Below, one piece after another: positions 8,797 through 17,550 of a DNA stretch of 64,000 bases. This DNA comes from Raineyella antarctica (lineage in GTDB: Bacteria > Actinomycetota > Actinomycetes > Propionibacteriales > Propionibacteriaceae). The translations under genes were made by a program, and so were the position numbers. The number at the start of each line of letters is the position of its first letter. Position 1 is the stretch's first letter. Below the pieces are notes generated by a model. That model was not told where the DNA came from. It saw nothing but the letters and a program-made list of their open reading frames with translations, and made no database searches. Location: contig NZ_FMYF01000008.1 in the NCBI RefSeq assembly GCF_900092135.1, positions 88,177-152,176 of the forward strand. Reading direction: 5' to 3'.

Positions 8797-10344
8797 TCAG
8801 ACGCCGTCAGGCTTGGCCGGAGGCGTCAGGTTGAGCACCTTGGCGGTGTGCGTCATGACCTCGTAGGCCTTGGCCGGGTCGTCGGAGAGCTTCTCGCCGT
8901 ACGTCGGGATGACCTCCTTGATCTTCGGACGCCACCCCTCGATCTGCTCGGGGAAGCAGCGCTCCAGCAGCTCCAGCATGATCGGCACGGCGGTCGAGGC
9001 GCCCGGGGAGGCGCCCAGCACGGCGGCCAGGGTGCCGTCGTTGGACGTGATGACCTCGGTGCCGAACTCGAGCTTGCCGTGGCCCTCGGCGTTGGTCTTG
9101 ATGATCTGGGCACGCTGGCCGGCCTTGATCATCCGCCAGTCGGTGATGTGCGCGTCCGGCGCGAAGTCGCGCAGTTCGTTGAGCTTCTGGCGCGGCGTCA
9201 TGAAGATCATCCCGGCCAGCATCTTGATCAGGGGGATGTTCTCCCGGCCGACGTTTAGCACGGCCAGGAGGTTGTGCGTCCGGATCATCTTCGGCAGGTC
9301 GAGCAGCGAGCCGTACTTCAGGAAGCGCGGGTCGACGCCGGCGTACGGGCCGAACAGCACCGAACGGTTGGTGTTGATGATCCGGGCGTCCATGTGCGGG
9401 TTGGACATCGGCGGCGCACCGACCTTGGCCTTGCCGTAGACCTTCACCTTGTGGGTGTTCACGATGGTCGGGTCCGTGGTGTTCAGGAAGGCGCCGGAGA
9501 CCGGGAACAGGGCGTAGCCCTCGACTTCCGGGATGCCTGCCTTCTGCAGCATCTTCAGTGCCCAGCCGCCGGCACCGTTGAACACGAACTTGGCGCGGAC
9601 GAACTTGTCCGGGCCGCGGCCCTCGTCCCGGCGGCGGTGGTCGGCGACGCGCAGGGTCCAGCTACCGTCCGAGTTCTGCTTGAGGTCGGTGACCTCCTTG
9701 GAGGTCTCCACGAACACGCCGTGGTACTCGAGGTAGTTGAACATCTGCCGCGTGACCGAGCCGAAGTTCACATCGGTGCCGGTCGGGTCGTACGTGACGG
9801 CGATGTGCTCCTTCGGGTCACGCCCCTGGACGATCAGCGGCGCCCATTCCTTGATCTTCTCCTGGTCGTCGGAGAACTCCATCGCCGCGAACAGCGGGTT
9901 CTCCTTCAGGCCCTCCCAGCGACGACGCAGGAAATCGACGTCCTGGTCGCCGTGCACCAGCGACATGTGCGGGGTGGGGTTGATGAAGGTCTCCGGGTGG
10001 CCCAGCACCCCGGTCTCCACGAAGTGGGCCCACAGCTGGCGCGACACCTGGAACTGCTCGTTGATGTCGATGGGCTTGGAGTTGTCCATCGTCCCGTCGG
10101 ACTTCTCCTTGGTGTAGTTCAGCTCGCAGAGGCCGGCGTGGCCGGTGCCTGCGTTGTTCCAAGGGTTGGAGGACTCCTTGGCCACCTTGGGCAGACGCTC
10201 GAACCCCATGATCGTCCAGTCCGGCTGCAGCATGTGCAGCATCAGGCCGAACGTGGCGCTGAGGACGCCACCGCCGATCAGTGCGACGTCGACCTCCTGT
10301 GCCTCGACGGGCCACTTACTGGGCTTGCGCTTGTCGAACGCCAC
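8797..10344 (-). CDS. mqo: Malate:quinone oxidoreductase
   Basis: 515-residue peripheral membrane flavoprotein that oxidises malate to oxaloacetate and passes electrons to quinone, serving the TCA cycle and respiration. The FAD-binding GGG motif (VALIGGGVLSATFG) lies near residue 20; the family-typical NNAGTGHAGLCELNYT follows, with later blocks FGPYAG and LLGASPGAS-like near the C-terminus. Length is normal for Mqo. No NAD-dependent malate dehydrogenase is in the window. The gene is divergent from the metallopeptidase gene, with a CRP/GlxR-type palindrome in the shared upstream region. Confidence 0.96.
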   Translation of the reverse strand: MAFDKRKPSKWPVEAQEVDVALIGGGVLSATFGLMLHMLQPDWTIMGFERLPKVAKESSNPWNNAGTGHAGLCELNYTKEKSDGTMDNSKPIDINEQFQVSRQLWAHFVETGVLGHPETFINPTPHMSLVHGDQDVDFLRRRWEGLKENPLFAAMEFSDDQEKIKEWAPLIVQGRDPKEHIAVTYDPTGTDVNFGSVTRQMFNYLEYHGVFVETSKEVTDLKQNSDGSWTLRVADHRRRDEGRGPDKFVRAKFVFNGAGGWALKMLQKAGIPEVEGYALFPVSGAFLNTTDPTIVNTHKVKVYGKAKVGAPPMSNPHMDARIINTNRSVLFGPYAGVDPRFLKYGSLLDLPKMIRTHNLLAVLNVGRENIPLIKMLAGMIFMTPRQKLNELRDFAPDAHITDWRMIKAGQRAQIIKTNAEGHGKLEFGTEVITSNDGTLAAVLGASPGASTAVPIMLELLERCFPEQIEGWRPKIKEVIPTYGEKLSDDPAKAYEVMTHTAKVLNLTPPAKPDGV

Positions 10345-10546
10345 GACTGCTCCTCACGAAATCCATCGAACAAAGGCGGTGTCCGAGGCCACACCCCCGG
10401 CTTGCCACCGAGGATTGCAGTCAACTGCACGACACCGTGCTCCCTGACCGGGGCCGGAACACGGCCACCTGGTGAAGGATGTGCGTTAACTACGCTACGA
10501 CCTCTGGTGCAACTGGTTCCAATCGCGGTACCACCCAGAGGGTCGA

Positions 10547-10562
10547 TGTGATCATCCTCACA
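10547..10562. promoter_or_regulatory. CRP/GlxR-type operator
   Basis: Perfect TGTGA-N6-TCACA palindrome in the 279-base region between mqo and the divergent metallopeptidase gene. This is the consensus of cAMP-receptor-type regulators such as GlxR. It lies about 200 bases upstream of mqo and 60-75 bases upstream of the metallopeptidase start. Confidence 0.6.
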
Positions 10563-10623
10563 TACGCGTGTGCCTAGGCTGGAGGCGCATGGTGGACGTG
10601 GGGGCGTCGTGGGAGGAGGAACC

Positions 10624-10974
10624 GTGCTGGAGATCTCGCCCGAGGAGTTCGAGGCGTACGTGGACGCGGCCATCGAGACGGTTCCCGACGCCCTGCTGGA
10701 CCTGGTCGAGAACTGCATCCTGGTGATCGAGGACGCGCCTCCTGCCGGTTTCCCGCCCCTGCTCGGCTACTACGAGGGGATCGCCCTGGACCGCCGCGGC
10801 CATGACTACTCGGGGGTGCTGCCCGATCGCATCGTCATCTTCCGGGAACCGCTGCTGCGCTTCTGTGCCACCCGTGAGGAGTTGCAGGAGCAGGTGCGGA
10901 TCACCGTGGTGCACGAGATCGCCCACTTCTTCGGCATCGATGACCGCCGTCTGGACGAACTGGGCTACGGATGA
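10624..10974 (+). CDS. Zincin-like metallopeptidase family protein
   Basis: 116-residue protein of the bacterial minimal zincin family (PF06262/DUF1025 type). The metal-binding HExxH is HEIAHFFG at His97-His101, followed closely by DDRRLDELGY, as in family members. Proteolytic activity has not been generally shown for the family. GTG 10624 is preceded by GGAGGA and fits the family start (ISPEEFEAYVDAAIE); the upstream in-frame ATG-like extension is unlikely. It overlaps the next gene by ATGA. Confidence 0.88.
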   Translation: MLEISPEEFEAYVDAAIETVPDALLDLVENCILVIEDAPPAGFPPLLGYYEGIALDRRGHDYSGVLPDRIVIFREPLLRFCATREELQEQVRITVVHEIAHFFGIDDRRLDELGYG

Positions 10975-12020
10975 TCCTCGACCGGGTCGTCGCCGCCTAC
11001 CGTGCCACGGGTGCCGACCTGCCGTGGGGGGACCCGGTCCGCGCCCACGGGGTGGCGATGGAGGGCTACTTCTGGCGGTTCACCGATCCGGAGCGGTCCC
11101 GGGTCGTGATCGCCCTGATCGGCGTGAACCGGGGGCCGCGCGGACCGTGGTCGACCGTCGCCCTGGCCGGCAGTGATGGGTTCCTGCGGACCGCCGCGGT
11201 GCGGGGCGGCCTGGCCGATCCGGTGGCGGGGGCGTCGGTCGGTTCGGTCTTCGCCGCCGACGATCGTACGGTCCGGGTGGACCTCGGGCCGGGGGCGAGG
11301 ATGGACCTTCGGCTCGAGGCGGTGGTGCCGTGGCCCGGGCGCGTCTTCGGCGGCTCGAGCGGGTTCCAGCTGGTCCCCGGACTCAACCAGTACTGGCACC
11401 CCTGGCTGCTGGGTGGACGAGCCACTGGCGAAGTGGTGCTGGGGGAGTCCGTGTGGCGGCTGGACGGGGCACAGGTATACGCAGAGAAGAACTGGGGCCG
11501 GGAGGGGTTCCCGGATCGTTGGTGGTGGGGGCAGGCGCATGGCTTCGCCGAGCACGATGCCTGCGTGGCTTTCGCCGGCGGGCAGGTCCGGGCTGGGCCG
11601 GTGGCGACGACGGTCACCGCCCTGGTCGTCCGACTGCCGGACGGGCGCGTGCTGCGACTGGGCAACCCGGTCTCCAGCCCCGTCGTTGCTCGGGTAGGTG
11701 GAGGGGGCTGGCTGCTGTCGGGCCGGGCCCGCGGCCGGGGGTGGCGGGTCGACCTCGAGGCGCAGGCGCCGTACGCGACGGCGCACGTCCTGCCGGTGCC
11801 GCTGCCCAGCGAGGATCGCCAGGTCCCCGGGGCCGTGGAGCACCTCACCGGCACCATGCGGGTCCGGGTGTCCCGGGGCGATCGGACAGTGTGGTCCGGT
11901 GAGAGTCGGCTGGCGGGCCTCGAGGAGGGTGGCTTCGAGCTGGCGGCGCGGGAAATGGCCGGCCGGAATGCCGATGCTGCCGCCACGGGTGCCGGTCCAC
12001 GTGGATCCGGGGTGGTTTGA
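10971..12020 (+). CDS. Tocopherol cyclase family protein
   Basis: 349-residue protein resembling the tocopherol cyclase family (PF14249). The signature is the Trp-rich block AEKNWGREGFPDRWWWGQAHGF around residues 166-188, together with the N-terminal MEGYFWRF and GFQLVPGLNQYWHP. No homogentisate or prenyl pathway genes are nearby, so tocopherol synthesis is not implied; bacterial members are of unknown function and may act on other lipids. It is translationally coupled to the metallopeptidase gene. No signal peptide. Confidence 0.75.
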   Translation: MILDRVVAAYRATGADLPWGDPVRAHGVAMEGYFWRFTDPERSRVVIALIGVNRGPRGPWSTVALAGSDGFLRTAAVRGGLADPVAGASVGSVFAADDRTVRVDLGPGARMDLRLEAVVPWPGRVFGGSSGFQLVPGLNQYWHPWLLGGRATGEVVLGESVWRLDGAQVYAEKNWGREGFPDRWWWGQAHGFAEHDACVAFAGGQVRAGPVATTVTALVVRLPDGRVLRLGNPVSSPVVARVGGGGWLLSGRARGRGWRVDLEAQAPYATAHVLPVPLPSEDRQVPGAVEHLTGTMRVRVSRGDRTVWSGESRLAGLEEGGFELAAREMAGRNADAAATGAGPRGSGVV

Positions 12021-12096
12021 CTGCTGGGCCGGTGGCCGACTCCGTGTGCCGTCAGTGACAGTCAACCTCAGGATGCCGCCAATTGTCCACCGACTA

Positions 12097-12125
12097 TTGG
12101 CCAGGCGGCGAGACACGCCTAGACT
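12097..12125 (+). promoter_or_regulatory. Promoter candidate for envelope operon
   Basis: TTGGCC (12097-12102), a 17-base spacer and TAGACT (12120-12125) form a good housekeeping-type promoter about 100 bases before the GT2/deacetylase gene. Confidence 0.5.
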
Positions 12126-12225
12126 TATCGACATTCATGGGGTGGGGTCCGAGCGGACCTCCTTCGGTTCCAGTGGGCCTGGTTGGACACCCCTTCGAGT
12201 GTGACCGACACCTGGGGGTGACTCG

Positions 12226-14619
12226 GTGTTCGACAAGAGCCAGGAGGCGGTGCGCACGGTCGCGCGCCAGTACGAGCGGAGCGGACCGGTGTTCGCGGAT
12301 GCGACCGGACGCCGGTGGAGGCGGGTTCGCCGCGTAGTCGCTGTGCTGCTCCTGCTGGTCGCCGCGCTGGTCGCGTACGCCGCGCCGAACCTGTACCGCT
12401 CACCCCTCCCCGGAAGCCTTGCGCTGGTCTCGCCCATCTCGGACGCCGAGCTGGGGGACGCGGTCGCGGTCCTGGGGACGGGGCCGATGGACCGGCTGCT
12501 GCGGGTGCGCAGGGTGGGGTCGGAGGTCGTGGGGACCGATGTCCGGAGCGGGCAACGGATCGTGACGTTCTCCGGGAGTGAGGCCGCCGCTGCCTTGAAG
12601 TCGGGCTTCGTTATCTGGCGGTACGGGTATCCCGCCACTGAGGGACGGACCATCTCCCTGACCTTCGACGACGGCCCCGATCCGGTCGTGACCCCCCAGT
12701 TGCTCGACGTGCTCAGCCGCCACCACGTGCCGGCGACCTTCTTCGTCGTAGGCCGCCAGGTCGCAGGGAATCCCGCCATCGTCGAGCGGATGTCGCGCGA
12801 GGGCCACGGTATCGGCATCCACACCCTGACCCACCCCGACATCGCGCACCAACCCGACTGGCTGGCGCAGTGGGAGCTCGTCTCGACCCAGCGGATGATC
12901 CGCGCCGCCACCGGGCACGACGCCACCTACTGGCGGATGCCGTACGACTCCCCGGATCCCACCGACCAGCAGGCCACCGTGAACGGCCTGGCCCGGGCCG
13001 ACATCCTCGGGTACCGGCACGCCTCGTACGACTTCGACTCGCTGGACTGGTTCGTCGAGTCCAGGGCCGGGCAGACTGCCGCCGACATCAAGCTGCCGCC
13101 GCTGGACGGCTCGGAACCGCATCTCACGGTGCTGCTGCACGACGGCGGGGGTGACCGCCGCGAGACCGTCCGCTACGTCGAGCGGCTGATCAGTGCGGCG
13201 CAGGCGCAGGGCTACACGTTCACGTCCATGCCGCAGGTCCAGCCGGCCCTCGCCGACGGGAACCAGCCGGTCGTCGTCACCGGGTGGGACCGGCTGACGC
13301 TCGCCCTGGGCCAGGCGATGTTCGCGCTGCCCCGGGTCACCCTGGCCGGACTCTTCTGGTTCGCCATCGTGTCGGTGGTGCTGGTCTCGGTGACCAACCT
13401 CGGCCTGGCCCTGGTGCGTCGCGCCCACCGGTCCCGGGCCGTCTGGCCAGCGCCCGATGACATGGGCCCGCGCGTCTCGGTGGTCCTGGCCGCCTACAAC
13501 GAGGAGCCGGTGATCGCGCGGACACTTCGTTCCGTCCTCGCCTCGGACCACCCGCTGCTCGAGGTGCTGGTGGTCGACGACGGGTCGGCGGACAGGACGT
13601 CCGAGGAGGTCCTGTCCGTGGCAGCCACGGACCATCGGGTGCGACTGCTCAAGCAGGACAACTCCGGCAAGTCCGGCGCGCTGAACAACGGCGTCCGACA
13701 GTCGCGGGGGGACGTCGTGGTGACGCTGGATGCGGACACGATCGTCACCCCGGCGACGATCACCAGCCTGGTCCGGCAATTCGCCACGGACACCTCGGGA
13801 CGTCTCGGCGCAGTGGCCGGGGTCGTGCGGGTCGGCAACCGCCGCCGCAACCTCCTCACCCGCTGGCAGGCCCTGGAGTACATCACCCAGATCGGCATCG
13901 ACCGCTCCGCCCAAGACGCCCTCGGCGCGATCTCCATCGTCCCGGGTGCCTGCGCGGCCTGGCGGCGGGAGGCGATCCTCGACGCCGGCGGGTACTCCGA
14001 GGACACCCTCGCGGAGGACTGTGACCTGGCCCTGATGCTGCACCGACGCGGCTGGCGGGTCAGCCAGGACGACGACGCGCTGGCCTACACGGAGGCCCCG
14101 GAGACCGCTGACGACCTGCTGGCACAGCGGACGCGCTGGACGTACGGCACGTTGCAGGCCATGTGGAAGCACCGCGGGATGGTGCTGCGACCACGGTACG
14201 GGTGGCTGGGAATGTGGGTGATGCCCAACTACGTGCTCTCCATCGTGGTGCCCGTCCTCTTCCTCCCGTTCATGGCGTTGATGACCTTCGCGGCGCTGGA
14301 GAACGGCGCCCTGCCGATGCTGGCGCTCTACTTCGGGTCCTTCGTCGCGGTCCACGCACTGGTCGCGCTCGTGGCCGTCCGGCTGATGCGGGAGGACCTG
14401 GACAACCTGGTGGTCGTCCCCGTCTATCGATTGCTGTACGAGCCGTTGCGCGCCTACCTGCTCTACTCGTCGATCCTGCTGGCGATCAAGGGCGTGAAGG
14501 CGGGATGGAACAAGCTGGCCCGTACCGGCTCCATGGATGCCCACGCCCTGACCGCCTCCCAGCGCGTCGAGCCCGTCCCGGCCCGGGCGTACCGGGCCGA
14601 GCCGGAAGGGACATCGTGA
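12226..14619 (+). CDS. Polysaccharide deacetylase-glycosyltransferase family 2 fusion
   Basis: 797-residue membrane protein. After an N-terminal transmembrane segment (about residues 36-55) comes a NodB-type deacetylase with LTFDDGPD (Asp148-Asp149) and GIHTLTHPD. A membrane segment near residue 370 leads into a processive GT2 domain: VVLAAYNEE, VVDDGS, LDADT, EDCDLALMLHRRGW and the QRTRW motif of synthases. Three to four membrane helices close the protein. Such fusions are expected to polymerise and deacetylate an amino-sugar polysaccharide, as PgaC plus PgaB do in separate proteins; the product here is unknown. GTG 12226 is the start; the stop overlaps the next gene. Confidence 0.9.
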   Translation: MFDKSQEAVRTVARQYERSGPVFADATGRRWRRVRRVVAVLLLLVAALVAYAAPNLYRSPLPGSLALVSPISDAELGDAVAVLGTGPMDRLLRVRRVGSEVVGTDVRSGQRIVTFSGSEAAAALKSGFVIWRYGYPATEGRTISLTFDDGPDPVVTPQLLDVLSRHHVPATFFVVGRQVAGNPAIVERMSREGHGIGIHTLTHPDIAHQPDWLAQWELVSTQRMIRAATGHDATYWRMPYDSPDPTDQQATVNGLARADILGYRHASYDFDSLDWFVESRAGQTAADIKLPPLDGSEPHLTVLLHDGGGDRRETVRYVERLISAAQAQGYTFTSMPQVQPALADGNQPVVVTGWDRLTLALGQAMFALPRVTLAGLFWFAIVSVVLVSVTNLGLALVRRAHRSRAVWPAPDDMGPRVSVVLAAYNEEPVIARTLRSVLASDHPLLEVLVVDDGSADRTSEEVLSVAATDHRVRLLKQDNSGKSGALNNGVRQSRGDVVVTLDADTIVTPATITSLVRQFATDTSGRLGAVAGVVRVGNRRRNLLTRWQALEYITQIGIDRSAQDALGAISIVPGACAAWRREAILDAGGYSEDTLAEDCDLALMLHRRGWRVSQDDDALAYTEAPETADDLLAQRTRWTYGTLQAMWKHRGMVLRPRYGWLGMWVMPNYVLSIVVPVLFLPFMALMTFAALENGALPMLALYFGSFVAVHALVALVAVRLMREDLDNLVVVPVYRLLYEPLRAYLLYSSILLAIKGVKAGWNKLARTGSMDAHALTASQRVEPVPARAYRAEPEGTS

Positions 14620-15773
14620 CCGCGCCCGCCGGGGCCATGGGGCGATGGGGGTCGGCGGCGGAGGAACGGGTGGCAGATCCCCTTCCCACCCCCCGGCGAC
14701 AGGTCACCGGCGTGCAGCGACCGGGCCGCCCGGCTCGAGGGCGACCGCGATGCAGCCACGGACGCGACGACCGCCACCCCGACGACCGCTACCTGGCCAT
14801 CGTGGTCGGTCTGGCCGTGCTGACGACGATCGTGCCGACCATCTACACCGAGCAGGCCTGGCTCCCGGTGGTCGTGCCCGGCACCGCCCTGGTCGTCGCG
14901 GGGCTCGGGGCCTGGACCTCGCGGGTCCTGCGGCGGCACGAGGGGGCACCGGTGAGGGCCACGACCGCGATCCTGGCTAGGATCCTCGCGCCCCCGATCC
15001 TGCTGGTCGGCGTGGCACTGCCCCTTCGGCAAGCCATGGGCCTGGTCGTCGTGCCGCGGCTGGAGGACCTGGCCGATCCGTCGATCGACGGCGTGGCGAG
15101 GGCCGCGGTGCTGGCCGCGATGCTCGTGCTCTCCGTGTGCTCCGCCCCTCTGGTGTGGCTGTTCCGCCACTGGCCGCGGGTGGTCGGGGCCGTTCCGCTG
15201 GTCGTGCTCCTGGTCATGTCCACCGGATTGATGCACGTCGAGATGGTTGCGGCCCCGGCGGTGTCCGCCCTGGTCACGTACGGCACGGCGTGGTTCCTCG
15301 GGGTGGCGCGGCAGGAGGGGACCCTGGGCGCGGTCCGGGCCTGGAAGGTAGCCGCCGGTGCCTCCCTGCTGGTCGCCGCAGGGATGGGCTGGACGCAGTT
15401 CCATCGCGACCCGGTGCTTGGCGCCGACGTCACCCGCACCCCGATCGCCGCCGCCCTGATCGGGACCGGCCTGGTCCTGGTGGTCCTGCGGATCCGAGCG
15501 GCGGAGGCGAGTCGAGCGCAAAGTGTGCGCATCAGCGGACTGATCGCGCGCCGGCTGGTTACGGTCTACCTGTGGCTGGGCTGGTCGGCGACGGTGGTGA
15601 TGACCGCCCGATCGCTGCTGGCGATGCGGGTCGGTCTCGACCCGGGCGGAGGTCCCGGTGTCGATGTCGCCCTGGCGCTCGTCTGCACCGCCGTTCCGGT
15701 GGTCGTCCTCGGCGCGGCGGAGGCCTTCCTGGCACGTCGGGCGCTGCAGCGCAGTACGCAACCATCGGAATGA
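14616..15773 (+). CDS. Polytopic membrane protein in envelope polysaccharide operon
   Basis: 385 residues with about nine hydrophobic helices starting near residue 65 (YLAIVVGLAVLTTIVPTIY) after a basic, Pro/Arg-rich N-terminal tail. I do not recognise a family; there are no obvious catalytic motifs. GTG 14616 overlaps the stop of the GT2 gene (GTGA) and is preceded by GGAAGGG, so co-translation is likely. Position between a polysaccharide synthase and a secreted lipoprotein suggests a role in export or assembly of the polymer, which is inference. The frame is open further upstream, but that part is a shadow of the GT2 gene. Confidence 0.7.
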   Translation: MTAPAGAMGRWGSAAEERVADPLPTPRRQVTGVQRPGRPARGRPRCSHGRDDRHPDDRYLAIVVGLAVLTTIVPTIYTEQAWLPVVVPGTALVVAGLGAWTSRVLRRHEGAPVRATTAILARILAPPILLVGVALPLRQAMGLVVVPRLEDLADPSIDGVARAAVLAAMLVLSVCSAPLVWLFRHWPRVVGAVPLVVLLVMSTGLMHVEMVAAPAVSALVTYGTAWFLGVARQEGTLGAVRAWKVAAGASLLVAAGMGWTQFHRDPVLGADVTRTPIAAALIGTGLVLVVLRIRAAEASRAQSVRISGLIARRLVTVYLWLGWSATVVMTARSLLAMRVGLDPGGGPGVDVALALVCTAVPVVVLGAAEAFLARRALQRSTQPSE

Positions 15774-15783
15774 GGGATAGCGG

Positions 15784-16422
15784 ATGAGTTCTCGGGGTCG
15801 ACGGGGGCGCAGGCGCGTCGCGCTGGCGGCACTCCTCGGTGCGGTCGGGACAGGGGGGTGCGCGGTCCCGGGTACCCCGCAGCCCTCGCCCTCAGCCCTG
15901 CACGAGGGCGAGACGCTCACCTCGACCATGTACGTGACCGCGTACAGCTGGTATGACAACACCCCGACCGGAGCGCGGATCTCGCACCCGGTGCTGCACA
16001 AGGAGGCAGGCGGGACGGGTACCTACGACGATCCGGTGACCGTCGCGGTCGGCCACCAACGGCTGCCCGATGCGCACGTCCTGGACCACCCGGCGGGCAC
16101 CCGCTTCTACCTCCCGTTCGCGCAGCGGTACTTCATCGTGGAGGACACCTGCGGGGACGGGCCCTCGCCCCAGAACGGTCCCTGCCACCGGCTGGACACG
16201 CCGACCAACCCGGCTCCGCAGGGGGCCACCGGATGGATCGACGTCTGGCTGGACGGACATGACCTGCCGCGCGCCACCGTCAAGGACTGTGCTCGCTCGG
16301 CCACGGGAATGCACGTGGTGGTGATCGATGCCCGCCCCGGCTACCGGGTCGCACCCGGGGCGGGGCTGATGCACGACGGGGGCTGCGACGTCGGACACGG
16401 GGAGATTCCACTGCCCCAGTAG
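15784..16422 (+). CDS. Putative secreted lipoprotein with DPBB/3D-like domain
   Basis: 212 residues. A basic N-terminus (RGRRGRRRVALAALLG) and a lipobox-like TGGC near residue 25 indicate lipid attachment outside the membrane. The mature part has MYVTAYSWYDNTP, VTVAVG, GTRFYLPFAQRYFIVEDTC and WIDVWLDG, a strand pattern resembling double-psi beta-barrel (3D/RlpA/expansin-like) domains that act on or bind cell-wall glycans. The assignment is by pattern only. It follows the membrane protein by 10 bases and closes the three-gene operon. Confidence 0.65.
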   Translation: MSSRGRRGRRRVALAALLGAVGTGGCAVPGTPQPSPSALHEGETLTSTMYVTAYSWYDNTPTGARISHPVLHKEAGGTGTYDDPVTVAVGHQRLPDAHVLDHPAGTRFYLPFAQRYFIVEDTCGDGPSPQNGPCHRLDTPTNPAPQGATGWIDVWLDGHDLPRATVKDCARSATGMHVVVIDARPGYRVAPGAGLMHDGGCDVGHGEIPLPQ

Positions 16423-16450
16423 GCCAGCCCAGCAGGCCGGGGCCGGCTCG

Positions 16451-17512
16451 TCAGCGCGCGGTGTCCAGCTCCCGGCGCACCACGGGCAAGACCTCGGTGG
16501 CCAGCAGTTCGACGGCATCGGCGGTCATGGCGAACGGGAGCCCGCCCAGGCCGATCTGGGCCAGGAAGCGGCGGTGTCCCAGCAGCTCCGCTTCCCAGAG
16601 GATCTTCTCGACCACCTGCTGCGGGCTGCCGGCGAACAGCGCCCCGCGGGGGCCGGCCCAGGCCTCGAAGGCGTCGCGCGGCAGCGGCGCACCGTGCGCG
16701 CCCGGCATGTTCTCGCCGATGTAGCGGCTGTAGTAGGGGTAGAAGTCGTCGCGGGCCTGCTGGGACGTACGGGCCACGTGGACGTGGCTGGTGACCCCGA
16801 GGGTCAGTGACCCCGGCGCGTGGCCGTGCTCCGCCGCGGTCCGCCGGTACAGGTCGGCCAGCGGGACGAAGCGCTCGGGCTGGCCGAGGATCGCCAGGTA
16901 CATCGGCAGCCCGAGGCGACCGGCCCGGACGACGCTGGCAGGGGTCCCGCCGACGGCGATCCAGACCGGCAGCTGCTCCTGCACCGGGCGGGGGTAGATC
17001 CCGGCATTGTCGAGCGCCGGCCGGAACCTGCCCTGCCAGGTCACCTCGGGGGAGGCGTTGATGTCCAGCAGCAGCTCGAGCTTCTCGTCGAAGAGGGCGT
17101 CGTAGTCCTCCAGCCGGTTGCCGAAGAGCGGGAAGGACTCGACGTACGCGCCACGTCCGGCGGTGATCTCCGCCCGGCCCTGCGAGAGCAGGTCGACGGT
17201 GGCGAAGTCCTCGAAGACCTTCACCGGGTCGGCGGTCGACAGGACCGTGACGGTGCTGGTCAGCCGGATCCGCTCGGTCGCCTGGGCGATCGCCGCCAGC
17301 ACCACCGGGGGAGAGGCGATCGCGAAGTCGGGCCGGTGGTGCTCGCCGACCCCGAAGACATCCAGTCCGGCCGAATCGGCCAGCACGGCCAGGTCGACGA
17401 ACTCGCGGAGCCTCCGGGCGGCCGGCAGCAGGTGTCCGGTGCCGGGATCGCGCGTGAGCTCACCGAAGGTGAACAGGCCGAGCTCGAAGGAGGCGTGCGG
17501 GTCGGTTGTCAT
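16451..17512 (-). CDS. Luciferase-like (LLM) flavin/F420-dependent oxidoreductase
   Basis: 353-residue TIM-barrel enzyme of the bacterial luciferase superfamily. The N-terminus FELGLFTFGELTRDP, the VGEHHRPDFAI block and the later AGRGAYVESFPLFG are typical of the FMN-dependent alkanal monooxygenase-like group. The substrate is unknown. ATG 17512 begins the conserved region; a TTG at 17530 is the alternative. It lies downstream of a second LLM gene and the SARP regulator, all on the minus strand, so it may belong to the RiPP cluster, but the 38-base gap contains a possible operator. Confidence 0.85.
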   Translation of the reverse strand: MTTDPHASFELGLFTFGELTRDPGTGHLLPAARRLREFVDLAVLADSAGLDVFGVGEHHRPDFAIASPPVVLAAIAQATERIRLTSTVTVLSTADPVKVFEDFATVDLLSQGRAEITAGRGAYVESFPLFGNRLEDYDALFDEKLELLLDINASPEVTWQGRFRPALDNAGIYPRPVQEQLPVWIAVGGTPASVVRAGRLGLPMYLAILGQPERFVPLADLYRRTAAEHGHAPGSLTLGVTSHVHVARTSQQARDDFYPYYSRYIGENMPGAHGAPLPRDAFEAWAGPRGALFAGSPQQVVEKILWEAELLGHRRFLAQIGLGGLPFAMTADAVELLATEVLPVVRRELDTAR

Positions 17513-17530
17513 GACTCCATCAGACCGCAA

Positions 17531-17549
17531 GCTAGTTGAAGAGTCAATA
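17531..17549. promoter_or_regulatory. Possible operator between the two LLM genes
   Basis: In an AT-rich 38-base gap the motif TTGAAGAGTCAA (TTGA-N4-TCAA) is a short inverted repeat of the kind bound by small winged-helix regulators. Its position just upstream of the downstream LLM gene suggests a separate promoter. Weak evidence. Confidence 0.3.
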
Positions 17550-17550
17550 T

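Noticed and set aside
14163..14615. Upstream extension of the polytopic membrane protein
   Set aside because: That part is Arg/Pro-rich shadow of the GT2 gene; GTG 14616 has a ribosome site and overlap with the stop.
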